Part shown: positions 1 through 8,239 of the stretch, one piece after another
How the letters are laid out: each line of letters starts with the position of its first letter
How positions within the stretch are numbered: the first letter of the stretch is position 1
Assembly: GCA_027066935.1 (NCBI GenBank)
Contig: JAMOMX010000025.1
Span: 1 to 19,027 of the forward strand
Direction: 5' to 3'
DNA from: Sulfurimonas sp.
Lineage (GTDB): Bacteria > Campylobacterota > Campylobacteria > Campylobacterales > Sulfurimonadaceae
Length of the DNA stretch: 19,027 nucleotides
Translations under genes and position numbers: made by a program
The notes under the pieces: generated by a model
What the model was told of the DNA's origin: nothing
The model's input: the letters and a program-made list of their open reading frames with translations, nothing else
Database searches by the model: none

Positions 1-365
1 GACTCTACATCTGCACTAAAAACCATAATAGTTATCTGCGTTGGATGTCCAAAACCTTTTGGAAAAAGTGGACGAAGTGAGCGGTCAACTATGCGAGATG
101 TTAAAGTTTCAAAGTCGCTTGGTTTTGTTTCTCTTTTAAAAAATCCACCAGGAATTTTACCAGCTGCATAAGTTTTTTCAATATACTGAACTGTTAATGG
201 TAAAAAATCATCTTTTACTATCTCTGTTTCATCTATCACTACAGTTGCTAAAACTACACTATTTCCTGATTTTAACCATGCACTACCATTTGCTTGACGT
301 GCAACATCATCAAAATTATATTCTTCTACTTTATTTATTAACTCTACATTTACATCGTATTTCAT
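1..365 (-). CDS. pnp: Polyribonucleotide nucleotidyltransferase (PNPase), N-terminal part, cut by window start
   Basis: The reverse strand from the ATG at 365 reads MKYDVNVELINKVEEYNF and stays open to base 1, giving about 121 residues. It contains the start of the first RNase PH domain of PNPase: SGNSVVLATVV, the segment YIEKTYAAGKIPGGFFKRE, and SRIVDRSLRPLFPKG. These are hallmark stretches of the family. PNPase is a phosphorolytic 3'-5' exoribonuclease that takes part in mRNA turnover. The second RNase PH domain and the KH and S1 domains would lie outside the window. The start codon overlaps the stop of the upstream phosphoribosyltransferase gene as ATGA (362-365), so translation is probably coupled. 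It is the last gene visible in the purD-led operon. No defect is seen in the visible part. Confidence 0.95.
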   Translation of the reverse strand, partial: MKYDVNVELINKVEEYNFDDVARQANGSAWLKSGNSVVLATVVIDETEIVKDDFLPLTVQYIEKTYAAGKIPGGFFKRETKPSDFETLTSRIVDRSLRPLFPKGFGHPTQITIMVFSADVE

Positions 366-1018
366 TTTTTATCTCCCAATAATTTTTCTATTTTTTCTTC
401 ATCTACATATTCTAATTCTTCGTAATATAAAGGTGTTTCTACATAATCATCTATATCATATAAAAAAAATATCTCATCACAAAATGGATCTAAAAGTTCT
501 AAAACATCGCTTGGTATAACTGGAACTGCAATATATACAGCTTTTGGTTTTTGTGCAAAAATTGCTTTAAGAGCTGTCATAAACTTAAAACCACTCTCAC
601 TACCCTCATCCACAAGCAATACTACTTCATTCTCTACAGACTCAAAAGCTCTACCTTTTCTATACTGATAAATATAACTTAAAATTTTTTCTTCATGTTT
701 TCTACGCGCTTCACCATAAATATAATCGTATTGTATCTCAAAAGCATCTACAAGGTCCTCATTTATAACAATTACTTCACCCTCAGATACACGAGCAATC
801 TCACATTCATCATTATTTGGTGCCATAATAGGCTCTGAAAATAAAAACTCTATACTATTGTCGCTTTTACCTCTAATAAATGAGGCTAGTTCAAGTCCAC
901 CTCTTGAAACAGCTACTAGTTTCCAGTTTTGATTTTTAAATTTATCTTTGGGAATAACTTTTAATAATTGTTCAGCTGCATCTTGACGATCCTTAAGTAT
1001 CTTTATTTTCTCTCTCAA
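362..1018 (-). CDS. Phosphoribosyltransferase family protein
   Basis: The 218-residue protein has a type I phosphoribosyltransferase fold signature. VAVSRGG (residues 35-41) resembles the early pyrophosphate-loop strand. VLLVDEGSESG (about 133-143) is the PRPP-binding loop, with the acidic pair D137/E138 and Ser in place of the common Thr/Ala positions. The substrate cannot be told from sequence; this stand-alone family is often annotated only as a PRTase. It starts with TTG at 1018, chosen because AAGGAG lies about 7 bases upstream inside the end of lptD. Only one base separates it from the lptD stop codon, and its own stop overlaps the pnp start. It is therefore part of the purD-RDD-lptD-pnp transcript. 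The altered loop could mean changed PRPP chemistry, but this is inference. Confidence 0.8.
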   Translation of the reverse strand: MREKIKILKDRQDAAEQLLKVIPKDKFKNQNWKLVAVSRGGLELASFIRGKSDNSIEFLFSEPIMAPNNDECEIARVSEGEVIVINEDLVDAFEIQYDYIYGEARRKHEEKILSYIYQYRKGRAFESVENEVVLLVDEGSESGFKFMTALKAIFAQKPKAVYIAVPVIPSDVLELLDPFCDEIFFLYDIDDYVETPLYYEELEYVDEEKIEKLLGDKK

Positions 1019-1019
1019 A

Positions 1020-3197
1020 TTACTCTCCTTCAGCTTGATAAATTTTTGGAAATCTATAAGAAAAACTAGATGAAGATCCAGATTCCATAATTGGTTTTAA
1101 TAATATAGTAAAATATATATATCTATCATAAACAGATGAAGCATCATTAGCTGTTAAAATAGGTCTATTATTTTCAAGATATTTAAGTCCAAACTCCCAA
1201 CATCTTTTAGAGTATATAAAACCAATCTCCGTACTTTTTTTCAAATTTCTTTCTAAATCATAATTATACACTACATTATATGTATAGTGCTCATTATAAG
1301 TATATCTAGCATTAGTAGTCAGATAATTTGCATATTTTGGATCCTCTAAGGTGTCAATATCCTTAAAGTTATCTTTATAAATATGAGACAATGATACCTT
1401 AAAACCATCACCTCCATATAGTATACGACTATATATTTTTGATAATTTTCCATTATCATAGTTATAAAATGAATCATTGTATAGACTTATATTTGATGTT
1501 ATTTGATAATTTAATTCATTTTCTAAATCGCTATAATTTTTATTATCACTACCTTGATAAGCTATATTTTGAGTAAGTTTATGATATAACTTTTGACTGC
1601 CAACTGAATCAAATATATATTGCGAAAATTCAAGTTGAAGAGCTTCGTCAACATCATTAATATTGTAAAATTCACACCTTACATCTAAGTTATTATTTAT
1701 ATCAGAACAAAAATCTTTTTGATTATCATAATATCCATCACGCTTACTCACATCAGAAAAAATATAACTAGCTCCAAATCCTACAACATGAGTATATTTA
1801 TCATAAGCCTTAACTACATTAGTGTACCCTTTTAATACATTATAATTTCTAATATAATAGCCATTTTCTAAATCTATATTTGTAGCTTCATCTTCACCTT
1901 TAAAACTTGAGAGCTGTGCATATAAAAATGTTTTAAATGCAACATTTATATATTCATCAAAAAAAGAAGTTTGTATAGTTAAAGGAATGTTTATATCTGT
2001 TTGAATAGCTCCAATCCCTTCTTTTCTGTAAATATTGGAACTTTTTAAATCTAAGGTGTATAAAAGACGCTCTTTAAACAGTGTATCAAGGTAGTAGTGG
2101 TATTGAAGTGTTGGCATCTGTTGTAAAGTTTTTGAATTATCTTCAATAGTTAAATCTTGATAATATTTAAAATATGCGCCTATATAATGATTGTCCTCAT
2201 TATAAAATAGGTTTATTTTTGATAATGCCTGTGTAGAAGTTGAAATTGTTCTTACATCATTTGAAGCTAAATTTATATAATCTATGTCATTTAGGTAATG
2301 CAAATCAACAAATATAGAAGATTGCCCTTTTGTATCAGTTGCAAACCATTGATCTATAAAATCATTATTTACATAACTAAAATCAAACCCAAAATGCTTT
2401 TTATTTGCCAAATTATTTTTTTCAAAATATTCATCTTTTTCTGTAAAATATCCAACTTTAAACTTACCCTTTGATATATTTGAGTCTACAAATCGCAAAG
2501 TTGAATAAACACCAGCACCCCTTTTACTCCTGTATTGTGGCATAATTTCTAAATCTAACCAGTTTTGTAAAGCTATATATAGGGATTGTTGATAATAATA
2601 ACCCTCATCACTTGAAATTCCAATGGATGGTCTAAGTAAACCTGTTTGCCTAGAATTATCAAATGAATAGCCAAAATATGGAATATAAAAAATAGGGATA
2701 TCGTATATATACAACACTGTATTATACATATTTAGCCATTTATCACGTGAATCATAATCAGATGAAGTAAATTTCATTTTCCAAAGTGGATCATTTGGGT
2801 TACATCCACTTACTACACCATGGTCCATTACAATATTTTTATCTTCTTCACATGCGTCTTTAGAACTAATCCAAACCTGAGATAAATTATCGAGTAAGTA
2901 AAATGGTTTAAATGATTTTTCTTTTTCTTTTATATTTATCCTTGCATATTCCCCAAGAATCTTGTATTCATTATTTTTAGACATACGAACATTTTCAAAA
3001 AATTCAAACTCTCCTGTAGTCTTATTGTATTTAGCTCGCTGAGAACTTATTAAATAATCTTCATATTTTACAACTATTTTACCATTAGCATAGACAGTTT
3101 CATTTTCAACTTCCACTGATGTTGCATAAATCGTTACTTTTTCATTAGCAATAACAGCTATTGAAAAAACAACGATTAAAAAAAAAATTTTAAACAT
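1020..3197 (-). CDS. lptD: LPS-assembly outer-membrane protein LptD
   Basis: LptD inserts lipopolysaccharide into the outer leaflet of the outer membrane together with LptE. The 725-residue protein has a signal peptide (about 1-17, ending IAVIA before NEK). An LptA/OstA-like jellyroll follows at about 20-110 (VYANGKIVV, RAKYNKTTGEFEFFENV). The long beta-barrel begins near 150 and carries the family stretch NSRQTGLLRPSIG (181-193). Cysteines C116 and C132 lie in the N-terminal part and C666 in KRCWEFGLKY near the C-terminus. This is reminiscent of the inter-domain disulfides of E. coli LptD, though only one C-terminal Cys remains at that place; C497 and C508 may form another bond. It overlaps the RDD gene by 8 bases. 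Codons 4-7 contain a run of ten T. Length is normal for the family in this phylum. Confidence 0.92.
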   Translation of the reverse strand: MFKIFFLIVVFSIAVIANEKVTIYATSVEVENETVYANGKIVVKYEDYLISSQRAKYNKTTGEFEFFENVRMSKNNEYKILGEYARINIKEKEKSFKPFYLLDNLSQVWISSKDACEEDKNIVMDHGVVSGCNPNDPLWKMKFTSSDYDSRDKWLNMYNTVLYIYDIPIFYIPYFGYSFDNSRQTGLLRPSIGISSDEGYYYQQSLYIALQNWLDLEIMPQYRSKRGAGVYSTLRFVDSNISKGKFKVGYFTEKDEYFEKNNLANKKHFGFDFSYVNNDFIDQWFATDTKGQSSIFVDLHYLNDIDYINLASNDVRTISTSTQALSKINLFYNEDNHYIGAYFKYYQDLTIEDNSKTLQQMPTLQYHYYLDTLFKERLLYTLDLKSSNIYRKEGIGAIQTDINIPLTIQTSFFDEYINVAFKTFLYAQLSSFKGEDEATNIDLENGYYIRNYNVLKGYTNVVKAYDKYTHVVGFGASYIFSDVSKRDGYYDNQKDFCSDINNNLDVRCEFYNINDVDEALQLEFSQYIFDSVGSQKLYHKLTQNIAYQGSDNKNYSDLENELNYQITSNISLYNDSFYNYDNGKLSKIYSRILYGGDGFKVSLSHIYKDNFKDIDTLEDPKYANYLTTNARYTYNEHYTYNVVYNYDLERNLKKSTEIGFIYSKRCWEFGLKYLENNRPILTANDASSVYDRYIYFTILLKPIMESGSSSSFSYRFPKIYQAEGE

Positions 3198-3639
3198 TTA
3201 CTACCAAAGTTTTAGCTGTTTTATCATGCCATGTTTGCCTTGATTCATCTAAGAGCCCCCATAAAAATCCAAAATATAAAAACATTTGACTAACGACACG
3301 AAATATCCCACGATTTAGTGCAACTACTACATTTGGATTATCCATTGTTTTAATATCTACAACTCTAATTTTCATAATAAGTTTACCAACAGTTGCACCA
3401 TACTGCATTACAAAAAAAGCTTGATAGCTTATTTTCATAATTGAAAACTCTAAAAGATAACTATTTATTAATAAAATTACATCTTGAGTAGTTAAATTTT
3501 GATTTATTGAATCAAATAAAGCTAATATTAAAACTAATGATATCAACAATTCATCTATAATGGCAGCTACTGCCCTTTTTAACCTGCTAGCTAATGTGAT
3601 ATTCTCTCTGTAGAGTATGTTCTCAATTTCTTGATTCAA
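3190..3639 (-). CDS. RDD family membrane protein
   Basis: A 149-residue inner-membrane protein of the RDD family. The N-terminal RLKRAVAAIID segment (19-29) begins the first membrane helix (about 23-43). The family motif GATVGKLIMKIRVVD follows at 81-95. A further helix lies around 113-130, and the protein ends DESRQTWHDKTAKTLVV. The conserved Arg and Asp residues that name the family (R19/R22, D29, D95, D131, D139) are all present. Function is not established for most members; transport roles have been suggested for some. The start is TTG at 3639, with AGGAG six bases before it. The gene lies 9 bases after purD and overlaps lptD by 8, so it is clearly co-transcribed. No role in LPS assembly can be inferred beyond position. 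Confidence 0.85.
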   Translation of the reverse strand: MNQEIENILYRENITLASRLKRAVAAIIDELLISLVLILALFDSINQNLTTQDVILLINSYLLEFSIMKISYQAFFVMQYGATVGKLIMKIRVVDIKTMDNPNVVVALNRGIFRVVSQMFLYFGFLWGLLDESRQTWHDKTAKTLVVNV

Positions 3640-3648
3640 TTATATCTC

Positions 3649-4914
3649 CTAAAGAGCTTGATAAGCTATATCTGTTCTAATTTTTTTACCTGCGAAGTGA
3701 ACTTGTCCACATCTAAGATAAGCTCTGTCTCTGGCTTGCTTAATTGTATCACCAAGACCAACACATACTAAAACACGACCACCATCTGCATATAATTTAT
3801 CATCTTGTTTACTAACTCCAGCAAAGGATATATGTGTATATTTTGCTATATCTTCATGTAATACATCATCTAAAATAATCTCCGCAGGTTTTGAGCTTTT
3901 ATATGGATAATTTTCACTTGCCATCACAACGCCGACAGCATATTGTGAAGAAAACTCAACTTTTATTTCGCTAAGTCTATTAGTAGCAGCTTTTAAGAAC
4001 ATCTCACTTACACTTGAAGTCATAAGAGGCATAAGTATTTCACACTCTGGATCTCCAAAACGAACATTAAATTCTAGAGTAATTGGTTCTTTATTTACTA
4101 CCATAATTCCAATAAATAAAACACCCTCAAAAGGGGCACCCTCTTTTTTCATACCATCTAATGTTGGACGAATTATTCTATTTTTTACCTTTTGATAAAG
4201 TTCCTCATCAACCAATGGTGTTGGAGCATAAGCACCCATCCCACCAGTATTTGGTCCCTCATCTCCATTTAATAATCTTTTATGATCTTGTGCAGCTGGA
4301 AGTAAAATATAATCATCTCCATCACAAACTGCAAACATAGAAAGCTCATAACCATCAAGAAATTCCTCAACAATCACCTTAAGCCCTGCATCACCAAAAC
4401 TTTTGCCACTAAGCATCTCTGATATTGCAACTTTAGCTTCATCTTGGGTTTGTGCAATTATTACACCTTTCCCACCACAAAGTCCATCAGCTTTTACAAC
4501 TATAGGTGTTGACAATGTGTCTGCAAATTTAAAAGCATCCTCAATTGATGAAGTTTCTATATATTTTGCGGTTGGAATATTATACTTTGATAAAAAGTTT
4601 TTCATATAAACTTTTGAACCCTCTAGTTGGGCCGCTTTGCTTGTTGGACCAAATATATTAAGCCCTTTTGCTTTAAATATATCTACCACACCATCTACTA
4701 GTGGGGCTTCTGGTCCTACTATTGTTAATTCAATCTCATTTTCTATTGCAAAAGAAGCTAAATCGTTATAGTCTTTAATATCTAAATTTGTACCTAAATT
4801 ATTTGTTGCGCCATTTCCAGGCTGAAAAAAAAGTTTGTGAGTTTCAGGTTCACTTGATATTGCATTTGCAATAGAATACTCTCTACCACCAGCACCTAAT
4901 ATTAATATTTTCAT
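3649..4914 (-). CDS. purD: Phosphoribosylamine-glycine ligase (GAR synthetase)
   Basis: PurD catalyses the ATP-dependent joining of phosphoribosylamine and glycine in de novo purine synthesis. From the ATG at 4914 the protein has 421 residues, the usual length. It shows the N-terminal nucleotide-fold motif GAGGREYSIA (7-16), the ATP-grasp segment KADGLCGGKGV (141-151), GPNTGGMGAYAP (220-231) and the metal-site stretch EFNVRFGDPE (281-290). An ATG 13 codons further up (4953) is in frame, but it has no Shine-Dalgarno sequence and lies only about 8 bases from the predicted transcription start. The ATG at 4914 has AGGA ten bases before it and begins at the conserved MKILILGAGG. It is the first gene of the operon that continues to pnp. 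Confidence 0.94.
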   Translation of the reverse strand: MKILILGAGGREYSIANAISSEPETHKLFFQPGNGATNNLGTNLDIKDYNDLASFAIENEIELTIVGPEAPLVDGVVDIFKAKGLNIFGPTSKAAQLEGSKVYMKNFLSKYNIPTAKYIETSSIEDAFKFADTLSTPIVVKADGLCGGKGVIIAQTQDEAKVAISEMLSGKSFGDAGLKVIVEEFLDGYELSMFAVCDGDDYILLPAAQDHKRLLNGDEGPNTGGMGAYAPTPLVDEELYQKVKNRIIRPTLDGMKKEGAPFEGVLFIGIMVVNKEPITLEFNVRFGDPECEILMPLMTSSVSEMFLKAATNRLSEIKVEFSSQYAVGVVMASENYPYKSSKPAEIILDDVLHEDIAKYTHISFAGVSKQDDKLYADGGRVLVCVGLGDTIKQARDRAYLRCGQVHFAGKKIRTDIAYQAL

Positions 4915-4967
4915 TGATTGTTTTTCCTGTAATAATAATATATTTTTGTACATAATTATTTTTAGGA

Positions 4968-4976
4968 ATTATATCA
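4968..4976 (-). promoter_or_regulatory. Promoter of the purD-pnp operon (extended -10)
   Basis: On the minus strand TGATATAAT occupies 4976-4968, a perfect TGn plus TATAAT extended -10. No TTGACA-like -35 is visible, as is usual in Campylobacterota, and an AT-rich stretch lies upstream. The start of transcription would be near 4961, leaving a leader of about 47 bases to the purD ATG at 4914. Confidence 0.65.
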
Positions 4977-5101
4977 TATTTGTGTAAGTAAGAGGGCATA
5001 AATAAGAACATGAACATAAAAATAGAGCTTTTAAAAAACAAGAAAAAGTAAACACCAATTTTTTTTAATTAATTTTTTTTATTACCTATAAGCTTAATAA
5101 C

Positions 5102-6862
5102 CTATAAATCATTAATTTTTATGGTTTTTGCTTCATATGCACCTGTCATATGTCGTAGATTTTCAGAATCATCGAGTGAAAATTGACCTCCAAGTGTTTT
5201 ACCATCGGCTCCATAAAATGCTCCAGAACCATATTCTCCATTAAACTGATTTCCACTTATTGAATCATCCATAATAATTTCATAAACATTACCATTAACA
5301 CTGTAAGACAATGTTGTACTAAGGGATGATGCCCCAAAATCTACATCACTTTTTACCAAACCGTTAAAATCAGTTGTAAAGATATTTGAATTTGAATCAA
5401 ACTCATAAGCAGTTCCAATTAAACTTCCTGTATATGTTGCTATTTTAGAACCTTGTACATATTCATCTATTACACCTATTGATGTTAAGTTACCAGCTAT
5501 AAAATAACCTTGCCAAGTCTCATTTAATACAGCTGTCGCATCATCAACACTAAATGGAACATTCCATATACCCCAAGTTATCTCATCATTAGCATCTATA
5601 TCAGGAACTGTTTTTAAATAGCTACCAGGTTTAACTGTATAATTTACAGAAGTTAAACTATCTGTATAACTTGTTAATAAAAATGAAGCATTAAAAATAT
5701 AAGGCGATGTGTAATTTATTGAATTTTCATTAACTAATAGGCTCATTCCCGTTTGTAAGTCTATCATTACTGAATCAGATGTAAATTTACCATTTGAAGC
5801 ATAACTACCAACAAGTACACTCACTGCTTGATGATAACTTACAAAACCAGAGTCACCATCTAGTATAGTAACTTTATTTGCATCTCCTTGTATATAAACA
5901 GGCACCTCAAATAGATCTTTAATTACTTCTGTATTTTTATTACTTTGAGATAATGTATTTAATGTATTTGAAACAGCACTATTTTCAGCTTTTAAATCTT
6001 CATTTAGTTTTAGATCTAAAGTTAGTGTTTCTTCTATAGGAATTTCTGAAAATTGAGTATCTGTAGTTTCGCTAACCACACTATCTTGAGCTATGTCATT
6101 TGAACTTGGTTCACTTAAAATTAATTCAGATTTATACTTTTTTTTATAAATTTTTTCTTCATATCTATCTTTAAACTGTTCATTATTTTCTTCTGATTTT
6201 TTAAATATATAATCAAAAAACATAATCAACTCATTAAACGACAATTCAACTAAATTTCTATACTCAAAAGCATTATCTAAAACAATATCTAAGTCATCAG
6301 AAGAATATGCTTGGATACTTCTAACTTCACCATTAGCATCTACTTGAGCCATATATCCTTTAGCTACTACATAGGCTTTATCTGATTTACCTTTAACAGT
6401 TATCTCTCCAAATGTGCAAAGCACTAAATCCCCTTTTTTAGAAGAAGCAATAACAATAAAGTTTGTTCCACGAATTCCTATTGTGGCAGTTTTAGTTTTT
6501 ATTTTAAATTTTTGTGGACTTATCTTTCCTATTTTCCCTGTAATTACACGAACTGCACCATTTAAAAGTTTAAAAGAAGCTTCTATCTCCTCCCCCTCAG
6601 ATAAATATTCATTGATAGAAAAATGACTATTTTTACCAACTGTTACAATTGTTTCATCTTCAAATATAAGTTGTACTTTAGTTTTTTTATAAGTTACAAG
6701 TGTATCAATAACAAAAAGCTCATCTTTTAACTTAGCTTTTTTAGTATTATACTCATTTGTAATATCTGCAACTCCTCTTAAAGCAGTTATGTTAGCAACT
6801 CCTCCATTAGATAACAATATAACAGGGAACAATAAAAAAATAATTATAAAATAGTTTTTCAT
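5102..6862 (-). CDS. Secreted FecR-domain protein with C-terminal TbpB-like beta-barrel; candidate type XI secretion cargo
   Basis: The 586-residue protein starts with a signal peptide (1-18) that has no lipobox Cys. A FecR domain follows at about 24-175: VTYKKTKVQLIFEDETIVTVG (58-76), LLNGAVRVITGKIG (99-112) and TKTATIGIRGTNF (123-135). Residues 185-310 are a charged, Ser/Glu/Asn-rich linker. Residues 318-470 are beta-rich, with ITWGIW at 428-433. The end (about 474-578) reads like the eight-stranded barrel of transferrin-binding protein B and other Slam cargoes: ATYTGSLIGTAY, TTDFNGLV, then GAFYGADGKTLGGQFSL and a closing GAY. The gene follows the Slam-like barrel gene by 11 bases and has its own AAAGGA. 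No FecI sigma factor or TonB receptor is nearby, so classical FecR signalling is unlikely. Domain calls come from motif recognition; the barrel call is less certain than FecR. Confidence 0.8.
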   Translation of the reverse strand: MKNYFIIIFLLFPVILLSNGGVANITALRGVADITNEYNTKKAKLKDELFVIDTLVTYKKTKVQLIFEDETIVTVGKNSHFSINEYLSEGEEIEASFKLLNGAVRVITGKIGKISPQKFKIKTKTATIGIRGTNFIVIASSKKGDLVLCTFGEITVKGKSDKAYVVAKGYMAQVDANGEVRSIQAYSSDDLDIVLDNAFEYRNLVELSFNELIMFFDYIFKKSEENNEQFKDRYEEKIYKKKYKSELILSEPSSNDIAQDSVVSETTDTQFSEIPIEETLTLDLKLNEDLKAENSAVSNTLNTLSQSNKNTEVIKDLFEVPVYIQGDANKVTILDGDSGFVSYHQAVSVLVGSYASNGKFTSDSVMIDLQTGMSLLVNENSINYTSPYIFNASFLLTSYTDSLTSVNYTVKPGSYLKTVPDIDANDEITWGIWNVPFSVDDATAVLNETWQGYFIAGNLTSIGVIDEYVQGSKIATYTGSLIGTAYEFDSNSNIFTTDFNGLVKSDVDFGASSLSTTLSYSVNGNVYEIIMDDSISGNQFNGEYGSGAFYGADGKTLGGQFSLDDSENLRHMTGAYEAKTIKINDL

Positions 6863-6873
6863 CTATTTTTCCT

Positions 6874-8172
6874 TTAGAAATTTTTATTTATAGATAAACT
6901 AAATATTTGTTTATCATAAGCGTAAATACTTTGATTTGACCAAAAACGTTCATATGAAAATTTGCCTTCTAAATAAAAATCAGAAGAAAACTTTTTAGTT
7001 ATATTTAGTCCAGTTTTATAACCATTATCTTCTCTTGTGTTTTGAAACAAATTATTTCTATCTTGATACCCTTTTGTACTTATCTCTACATCTACTCTTG
7101 CTATATATGTAGGATAAAATTGCGTTACATAATCAAATATCAGTTTATAGCGGTTGTAATCTACATCATTTCTATATCCATCATCTTTACGCTCATACTC
7201 TGCTAATCCTCTTAAAATCAAATAAGATGATGACCATAACCTTTGATATGAAAAAGACAATTCATAATTACTCGCATCCCTACCCTCTTCAAAAGAGCGT
7301 TGATAGCTCTTTTTAGCATATTTCACATGAGCTACTAGTCGTGTTGTAGCATCTAGTTTATGTATAATATTTGGCATAATTGAGTAGATATTCAAGTAGT
7401 TGTCATTGTTTAATCGCATATTCTCAAAGATAAAATTTAGTTCATATATATTCTTTATATCTTGATATAGCAATGTTGGAGAATAAGAAAGATATGTTAT
7501 ATCGTAATTATATTGTTTATTATAGGTTCGATTATATATAGAAATTTTATTACGAATACTATATCCATTTTTATCTCCTATATCATATACATTCATAGCA
7601 CTAGCCTTAAACTCATACGCACTATCAGATTTAGAATCAACAGTTGTAAACTCTCCATAATATGGTAAGCTATAAGTATTGTTAATTGCTCCATAATTAA
7701 CATTTGAATCATATATTAATCCAACACTAAAATTAAAAAAGAAAAATGACTTCTCTAGCTTATTAGTTGTTTTTTTAAGAAAAATTTCAATATTAGTTCT
7801 TGCATTATCAGGTATATTTGAATTATTAAGAACCTTTTTAAAATTAAGTTTTGCATCTTCATATAACTCTAATATATGTTGTGTTCTAGCAATCTCAAGC
7901 TGATTACGAATATTTGTAGAATCTAGCATTTGTACTCTCTCAAAAGAGGCTAAAGCTATTTTATAGCGACCTGTTTCATAAGCACTTCTTCCAAGCATAA
8001 AGTTAATATTTGTATCACTAAGTACGGTCATATACAGAGTTGATAAAATTTGATATGCCGATTCATAGTCACCACTTTTATATAAATCTACCGCTTTAGT
8101 TTTTTTTATCTCAAGTTCTTGATTTGAAAACAATGATATAAAAAGTATACTTATTAGAATTATTTTTTTCAA
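6874..8172 (-). CDS. TPR plus outer-membrane beta-barrel protein, Slam/DUF560-like
   Basis: The 432-residue protein has a signal peptide (1-17). Tetratricopeptide-like helices follow at about 27-135 (DLYKSGDYESAYQIL, LGRSAYETGRYKIALASFE, LELYEDAKLNFKKVL). From 145 to the end it consists of alternating aromatic strands, about 288 residues, enough for roughly 14 strands. The barrel opens with FSVGLIYDSNVNYG and closes with Phe, the usual BAM signal. A periplasmic TPR part followed by such a barrel is the architecture of Slam (type XI secretion) proteins; other TPR-barrel exporters share it, so the family call is provisional. The start is TTG at 8172, supported by GGAG six bases before it. It lies 67 bases after the lipoprotein gene and 11 before the FecR/TbpB-like gene, its likely partner. 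Confidence 0.72.
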   Translation of the reverse strand: MKKIILISILFISLFSNQELEIKKTKAVDLYKSGDYESAYQILSTLYMTVLSDTNINFMLGRSAYETGRYKIALASFERVQMLDSTNIRNQLEIARTQHILELYEDAKLNFKKVLNNSNIPDNARTNIEIFLKKTTNKLEKSFFFFNFSVGLIYDSNVNYGAINNTYSLPYYGEFTTVDSKSDSAYEFKASAMNVYDIGDKNGYSIRNKISIYNRTYNKQYNYDITYLSYSPTLLYQDIKNIYELNFIFENMRLNNDNYLNIYSIMPNIIHKLDATTRLVAHVKYAKKSYQRSFEEGRDASNYELSFSYQRLWSSSYLILRGLAEYERKDDGYRNDVDYNRYKLIFDYVTQFYPTYIARVDVEISTKGYQDRNNLFQNTREDNGYKTGLNITKKFSSDFYLEGKFSYERFWSNQSIYAYDKQIFSLSINKNF

Positions 8173-8197
8173 TATTTACTCCATAAAATAAAAATTA

Positions 8198-8219
8198 TTA
8201 AAATACCAAAATATTTTAA
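8198..8219 (-). repeat. AT-only hairpin between lipoprotein and barrel genes
   Basis: A perfect 8-bp inverted repeat (TTAAAATA and TATTTTAA) flanks a 6-base loop in the 67-base spacer of the surface operon. On the minus strand it is followed by TAATTTTTATTTT and then the Shine-Dalgarno sequence of the barrel gene. With no GC pairs it is weak. It could be a partial terminator or mRNA 3' stabiliser that lowers expression of the downstream genes, or chance in AT-rich DNA. Confidence 0.35.
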
Positions 8220-8239
8220 TGTTAATATTAGTTGCTTTA

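Noticed and set aside
197..382. Plus-strand open frame of 61 codons
   Set aside because: It lies opposite pnp and is a low-complexity Leu/His/Tyr translation typical of the antisense of a coding sequence.
4915..4953. Upstream in-frame ATG extending purD by 13 residues
   Set aside because: No Shine-Dalgarno sequence, only about 8 bases from the predicted transcription start, and the extra residues precede the conserved MKILILGAGG beginning of the family.
5040..5101. Possible terminator downstream of the FecR gene (TTATTA/TAATAA palindrome)
   Set aside because: AT-only six-base stem followed by an A-run rather than a U-run on the transcribed strand; not convincing.
6809..6862. Lipoprotein signal on the FecR/TbpB-like protein
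   Set aside because: The signal peptide region (residues 1-18, ending VILLS before NGG) contains no cysteine; the first cysteine is at residue 149.
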